Origin: Polyangia bacterium
GTDB taxonomy: Bacteria; Myxococcota_A; Polyangia; Fen-1088
NCBI GenBank assembly: GCA_036268875.1
Contig: DATATI010000088.1
Span: 25,039-89,038, forward strand
DNA: 64,000 bases
Reading direction: 5' to 3'
Shown: piece after piece, positions 63,851-64,000 of the stretch
How positions within the stretch are numbered: the first letter of the stretch is position 1
How the letters are laid out: the number at the start of each line of letters is the position of its first letter
Translations under genes and position numbers: made by a program
The notes under the pieces: model-generated
Databases searched by the model: none
Seen by the model: only the letters and a program-made list of their open reading frames with translations
Told to the model about the DNA's origin: nothing

Positions 63851-64000
63851 CCGCTAGGTCGCAATCAGGTTGAAGCGAGATCGAAGGGTGAATCGGTAAC
63901 GTAACCGAGGCTGCACGCGCGGCTTGGACGTGGCGACAAATTGGACGGCCTGGGCCGCTTGGCGGCTTCCCGCCCGCGGAAGGCCTCTGTCTACGCCACC
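63851..64000. other. Window end without recognised gene
   Basis: No frame gives a recognisable product, and no copy of the tRNA 3' end was seen that would mark the far attachment site. It may be the degraded upstream part of the recombinase. Confidence 0.4.

Noticed and set aside
62842..63864. Long minus-strand frame with GFEPPA-type peptide
   Set aside because: The middle of the frame is the antisense of tRNA-Pro, a well-known source of false proteins, and the rest overlaps rdgB.
63522..64000. Copy of the tRNA 3' end marking a second attachment site
   Set aside because: Scanning for TCGAATCCTCTCGCCCCGAC or close variants found none in this stretch.

Overview
The window is GC-rich, densely coding bacterial chromosome and most likely comes from an uncultured or little-studied member of the Myxococcota (the former deltaproteobacterial myxobacteria, probably Polyangia-like). 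The reasons are gene content rather than any marker: an almost complete block of proteins resembling the gliding (Glt) envelope complex, with the AgmX/PglI C-terminal tail; an IgGFc-binding-type lipoprotein; DUF1592, DUF1552 and fibro-slime proteins side by side; secreted proteins with CX4CH heme-like motifs; and a eukaryotic-type Ser/Thr kinase.

Layout. 1-3.3 kb: the end of a HEAT-repeat protein and a large hydrazine-synthase-alpha-like multiheme lipoprotein. 3.4-5.2 kb: a DUF4266/DUF3570 gene pair bracketed by two related, strongly palindromic repeats. 5.2-18.1 kb (all minus strand): a tightly coupled operon, mostly with ATGA-type overlaps, that runs from two tandem outer-membrane barrel paralogues (GltA, GltB-like) through GltC-, GltD-, GltE-, GltF- and GltG-like proteins to a lipoprotein, another barrel, a CX4CH lipoprotein and an SH3-barrel protein. 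18.2-24.5 kb: a divergent IgGFc-type lipoprotein, then a patch of small detoxification and regulator genes (SDR, GST, ArsR with SRPBCC) mixed with gene fragments. 24.5-29.2 kb: membrane and secreted proteins and a nucleoside monophosphate kinase. 29.2-41.2 kb: dnaE and scattered housekeeping genes (J-domain protein, Hsp15, phosphatase, cyclophilin, exonuclease III, MFS transporter, PhyH). 41.2-48.0 kb: a sulfate uptake and cysteine synthesis block (Sbp, CysT, CysW, CysK) with an Rrf2 regulator and a hybrid sensor kinase, but no cysA. 48.2-52.6 kb: an exported DUF1592 / DUF1552 / fibro-slime trio. 52.6-63.5 kb: gdhA, rsmB, a DUF4105 protein, an RlmI-type methyltransferase, an Xaa-Pro peptidase, a Ser/Thr kinase, rph, rdgB and tRNA-Pro(TGG). 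The end holds a decayed tyrosine recombinase beside that tRNA.

How it fits together. The minus-strand block at 7.9-18.1 kb carries in one piece what Myxococcus xanthus splits between two glt clusters, which suggests a trans-envelope complex (outer-membrane barrels, periplasmic TPR proteins and a TonB-like inner-membrane protein). The AglRQS-type motor genes are not in the window. Several gene remnants (alpha/beta hydrolase, GNAT, DUF4019, globin, integrase) show repeated small rearrangements outside the core operons. Family names rest on recognised motifs and gene order; no database search was run.
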